From: Hahella sp050299855
GTDB lineage: Bacteria > Pseudomonadota > Gammaproteobacteria > Pseudomonadales > Oleiphilaceae
NCBI GenBank assembly: GCA_050299855.1
Contig: JBNKWQ010000030.1
Span: 124,001 to 188,000, forward strand
Direction of reading: 5' to 3'
Length of the DNA: 64,000 bases
Both the position numbers and the translations under genes were made by a program. Positions 61,707-64,000 of the stretch are shown piece after piece. A model generated the notes under the pieces. The model saw nothing but the letters and a program-made list of their open reading frames with translations, was not told the origin of the DNA and made no database searches. Numbering within the stretch: the first letter of the stretch is position 1; every line of letters starts with the position of its first letter.

Positions 61707-63047
61707 ATGGCACAAAAACTTTTTATCAAAACCTACGGCTGTCAAATGAACGAGTATGACTCGTCTCGCATGGCAGACCTGTTGGGTGAAAGCCATCAGG
61801 TATCTATCACCGACAACCCTGACGAAGCGGATATCCTCCTACTGAATACCTGCTCAATCCGGGAAAAAGCCCAGGACAAAGTCTTCCATCAATTGGGCCG
61901 CTGGAAAGAACTGAAACGCAAAAACCCCAATCTGGTGATTGGCGTTGGTGGCTGTGTTGCCAGCCAGGAGGGTGATGCGATCCGCGACCGAGCACCTTAT
62001 GTCGACATGGTTTTCGGGCCGCAAACATTGCATCGGCTTCCGGAAATGGTTAATTCCATCCACAGCAACAAGATCCCAGTGGTCGATATCACTTTCCCGG
62101 AAATTGAAAAGTTTGACCGCCTGCCCATGCCCAAAGCGGAAGGGGCCACCGCCTTTGTCTCCATCATGGAAGGCTGCAGCAAATACTGTACGTTCTGCGT
62201 AGTGCCCTATACTCGTGGCGAAGAAGTCAGCCGTCCGGTTGACGACGTACTGGCCGAAATCGTGCACTTGGCAGGCCAGGGCGTACGCGAGGTTAATCTC
62301 CTCGGCCAGAACGTTAACGCCTATCGCGGCACGAACTTTGAGGGTGAAACTGTCGACCTGGCTGAACTGATCACCTATGTCGCCGCCATCGATGGTATAG
62401 ACCGCATCCGTTACACCACATCCCACCCGGTGGAATTTTCTGACGCACTGATTGACGTATACGCGGAAGTGCCGCAACTGGTGAGCCATCTACATCTTCC
62501 TGTACAAAGTGGTTCAGACCGGATTCTGGCAGCAATGAAACGGGGCCACAGCGTTGATGAATATGTTGAAAAACTGGAACGATTGCGTCAGATCAGGCCG
62601 GATATCAGCTTGTCATCCGACTTTATTGTTGGCTTCCCCGGCGAGACTGATCAGGATTTTGAAGAGACCATGAATCTGATCAACAAGATCGGCTTCGACC
62701 ACTCTTTCAGCTTTGTTTACAGCGCCCGCCCAGGCACCCCGGCATCAGACCTGGCAGATGATGTTGATGAAGAAGCCAAAAAACAGCGCCTGTCTATTCT
62801 GCAACAAAGAATCCTGCAGTTTGCACAGGGCATCAGCCGCAGAATGGTTGGTAGCAATCAACGCATCCTAGTGACCGGCGTTTCCAAAAAAGATCCCGGC
62901 GAATTGCAGGGCCGCACGGAAAATAACCGCGTGGTTAACTTCAAAAGCGACACCCACGACATTATCGGTCGCTTTGTCGATGTGAACATTTCCGAAGCTT
63001 ACCCAAACTCACTTCGCGGTGATCGTATTGACGGGCTAAGTTACTGA
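61707..63047 (+). CDS. miaB: tRNA-2-methylthio-N6-dimethylallyladenosine synthase MiaB
   Basis: This 446-residue methylthiotransferase has UPF0004 cysteines Cys12 (KTYGCQMNEYDS), Cys49 (LLNTCSIREKA) and Cys83 (GVGGCVA), radical-SAM cysteines Cys156, 160 and 163 (EGCSKYCTFCVVPYTRG) and a C-terminal TRAM domain. It modifies A37 of tRNAs reading UNN codons. The TYGCQMNEYDS and CVVPYTRGEE spellings are diagnostic. ATG 61707 is preferred to a GTG three codons earlier. phoH follows after about 100 bases. Confidence 0.97.
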   Translation: MAQKLFIKTYGCQMNEYDSSRMADLLGESHQVSITDNPDEADILLLNTCSIREKAQDKVFHQLGRWKELKRKNPNLVIGVGGCVASQEGDAIRDRAPYVDMVFGPQTLHRLPEMVNSIHSNKIPVVDITFPEIEKFDRLPMPKAEGATAFVSIMEGCSKYCTFCVVPYTRGEEVSRPVDDVLAEIVHLAGQGVREVNLLGQNVNAYRGTNFEGETVDLAELITYVAAIDGIDRIRYTTSHPVEFSDALIDVYAEVPQLVSHLHLPVQSGSDRILAAMKRGHSVDEYVEKLERLRQIRPDISLSSDFIVGFPGETDQDFEETMNLINKIGFDHSFSFVYSARPGTPASDLADDVDEEAKKQRLSILQQRILQFAQGISRRMVGSNQRILVTGVSKKDPGELQGRTENNRVVNFKSDTHDIIGRFVDVNISEAYPNSLRGDRIDGLSY

Positions 63048-63148
63048 CAGCGCGGATGATAGCGACCTCCAAACCAAGCCATGCTTTCTTCTGGCCCTGG
63101 AGAGATTACCTGACGCAAACCAAGTCACCTTAAGGATACTGGAAGACT

Positions 63149-64000
63149 TTGACCGATCCACAAATTACTTTTACCCTCGAGCCTTCCGACCCGGTCAGGC
63201 TGTTGACACTTTGCGGCCAGTTTGATGAAAACTTCAAACTGCTGGAACGACGCCTGCATGTTCGCATAGGATATCGCGGACACCGCATCAGCATTCATGG
63301 GGATACCAAGCAAACTCACGCGGCAGCGGAAATAATTCGCCATCTCTACCGGGAAACTGAGGCCAATACAGTGATAGAGCCGGAAATGGTGCATCTGTTC
63401 ATTCGGGAATCCGGAGCAGAGGATGACGAAAGTAAGGAATACATTTCCAGCACTGTCATACGCACTCCCAAGTTGCACGTCAAACCCCTCAGCGGTAACC
63501 AGACTCACTATGTCAAAGCCATATTGAACCACGACATCAATTTTGGTGTGGGGCCGGCAGGTACCGGCAAGACCCATCTTGCTGTCGCCTGCGCAGCACA
63601 GGCGTTGTCGAACGACCAGGTGAAACGCATTCTGTTGGTAAGGCCCGCAGTGGAGGCCGGCGAAAAGCTGGGATTTCTGCCAGGGGACTTGGCACAGAAA
63701 GTCGATCCCTATTTGCGCCCGCTTTATGATGCCCTTTACGAAATGTTCGGACTGGAACAGGTTACCCGCCTGCTGGAAAAGGGGCTGATAGAAATTGCTC
63801 CTCTGGCATTTATGCGAGGTCGCACCCTGAACAACGCTTTTATTATCCTGGATGAAAGCCAGAATACGACGCCGGAACAGATGAAAATGTTTCTCACCAG
63901 AATCGGCTTTGGTTCGACCGCAGTGATCACCGGCGATGTTACCCAGGTAGATTTGCCAAAAGGTGTACCATCCGGCCTGATTCAGGCATTGAAGGTGCTG
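63149..64000 (+). CDS. phoH: PhoH-family ATPase, 5' part (continues past window end)
   Basis: The frame runs open to the window end, giving 284 codons. It matches the PhoH/YbeZ family: TFTLEPSDPVRLLTLCGQFDENFKLLE at the start, KPLSGNQTHYVKAI, Walker A GVGPAGTGKTHLAVA, RPAVEAGEKLGFLPGDL, and FIILDESQNTTPEQMKMFLTRIG with VITGDVTQVDLP. Start is TTG 63149: an in-frame stop lies 18 bases upstream (63131), no ATG is near, and GGAAGA precedes it. The miaB-phoH-ybeY-ybeX order is common; the later genes would lie outside the window. Confidence 0.93.
   Translation, partial: MTDPQITFTLEPSDPVRLLTLCGQFDENFKLLERRLHVRIGYRGHRISIHGDTKQTHAAAEIIRHLYRETEANTVIEPEMVHLFIRESGAEDDESKEYISSTVIRTPKLHVKPLSGNQTHYVKAILNHDINFGVGPAGTGKTHLAVACAAQALSNDQVKRILLVRPAVEAGEKLGFLPGDLAQKVDPYLRPLYDALYEMFGLEQVTRLLEKGLIEIAPLAFMRGRTLNNAFIILDESQNTTPEQMKMFLTRIGFGSTAVITGDVTQVDLPKGVPSGLIQALKVL

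Overview
The window is a chromosomal segment of a gammaproteobacterium, with about half G+C by eye and dense, mostly vertically inherited housekeeping genes. Several arrangements point to the Pseudomonas/Cellvibrio/marine Pseudomonadales side of the class: mlaFEDCB-ibaG-murA-hisGDC next to an AlgW/DegS protease, kdsD-kdsC-lptCAB-rpoN-hpf-ptsN-rapZ-npr, mreBCD-maf-rng-yhdP-nitrilase divergent from gatCAB, DUF1820 beside miaB-phoH, and a DUF1302/DUF1329 pair. I cannot name the species from sequence alone. No rRNA, tRNA, CRISPR array, prophage or intact insertion sequence was seen.

Layout. 1-5 kb: the C-terminal part of a large unrecognised protein, a Bax-like glucosaminidase, a YkvA-family protein and a PlsC-family acyltransferase. 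5-9 kb: a DUF1329 and DUF1302 outer-envelope pair, followed by the remnant of a thiolase gene. 9-13 kb: zapE and zapG (divergent), a NIF3-like protein and algW/degS. 13-21.3 kb (minus strand): hisC, hisD, hisG, murA, ibaG and mlaB-C-D-E-F, which cover histidine biosynthesis, the first committed peptidoglycan step and retrograde phospholipid transport. 21.7-29 kb (plus strand): Kdo synthesis (kdsD, kdsC), LPS export (lptC, lptA, lptB), sigma-54 and the nitrogen PTS. 29-32 kb: mgtE and darP. 31-41 kb (minus strand): mreB, mreC, mreD, maf, rng, yhdP and a nitrilase. 41.5-45 kb: gatC, gatA, gatB. 45-51 kb: rimO, a PilZ protein, cysD, cysN and yejK. 51-60.3 kb: a signalling region with an HDOD histidine kinase, a REC-PAS-GGDEF-EAL protein and a REC-EAL protein in one minus-strand operon, a divergent MinD/FlhG-like ATPase with a long C-terminal extension, and a membrane HAMP-GGDEF cyclase. 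60.3-64 kb: trmH, DUF1820, miaB and the start of phoH.

Much of the window concerns the cell envelope: Mla, Kdo/Lpt, MurA, Mre, YhdP, ZapE/ZapG and AlgW. A second theme is c-di-GMP: four genes between 46.7 and 60.3 kb encode a receptor (PilZ), a cyclase, a composite GGDEF-EAL protein and a REC-EAL protein.

The less ordinary observations are these. (1) At least seven non-homologous short tandem duplications lie in gaps between genes, with unit lengths clustering at 17-18 and 22 bp. (2) A 15-bp in-frame minisatellite expands the Maf protein. (3) mreC most likely starts at an ATT codon. (4) CysN carries a C-terminal tail that looks like a vestigial APS kinase domain without its P-loop. (5) A thiolase gene is cut after about 51 codons, next to a perfect hairpin and a tandem repeat. 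(6) The HDOD-kinase/REC-GGDEF-EAL/REC-EAL operon with its divergent MinD-like ATPase looks like a self-contained signalling module. I did not find a clearly new defence or mobile system.
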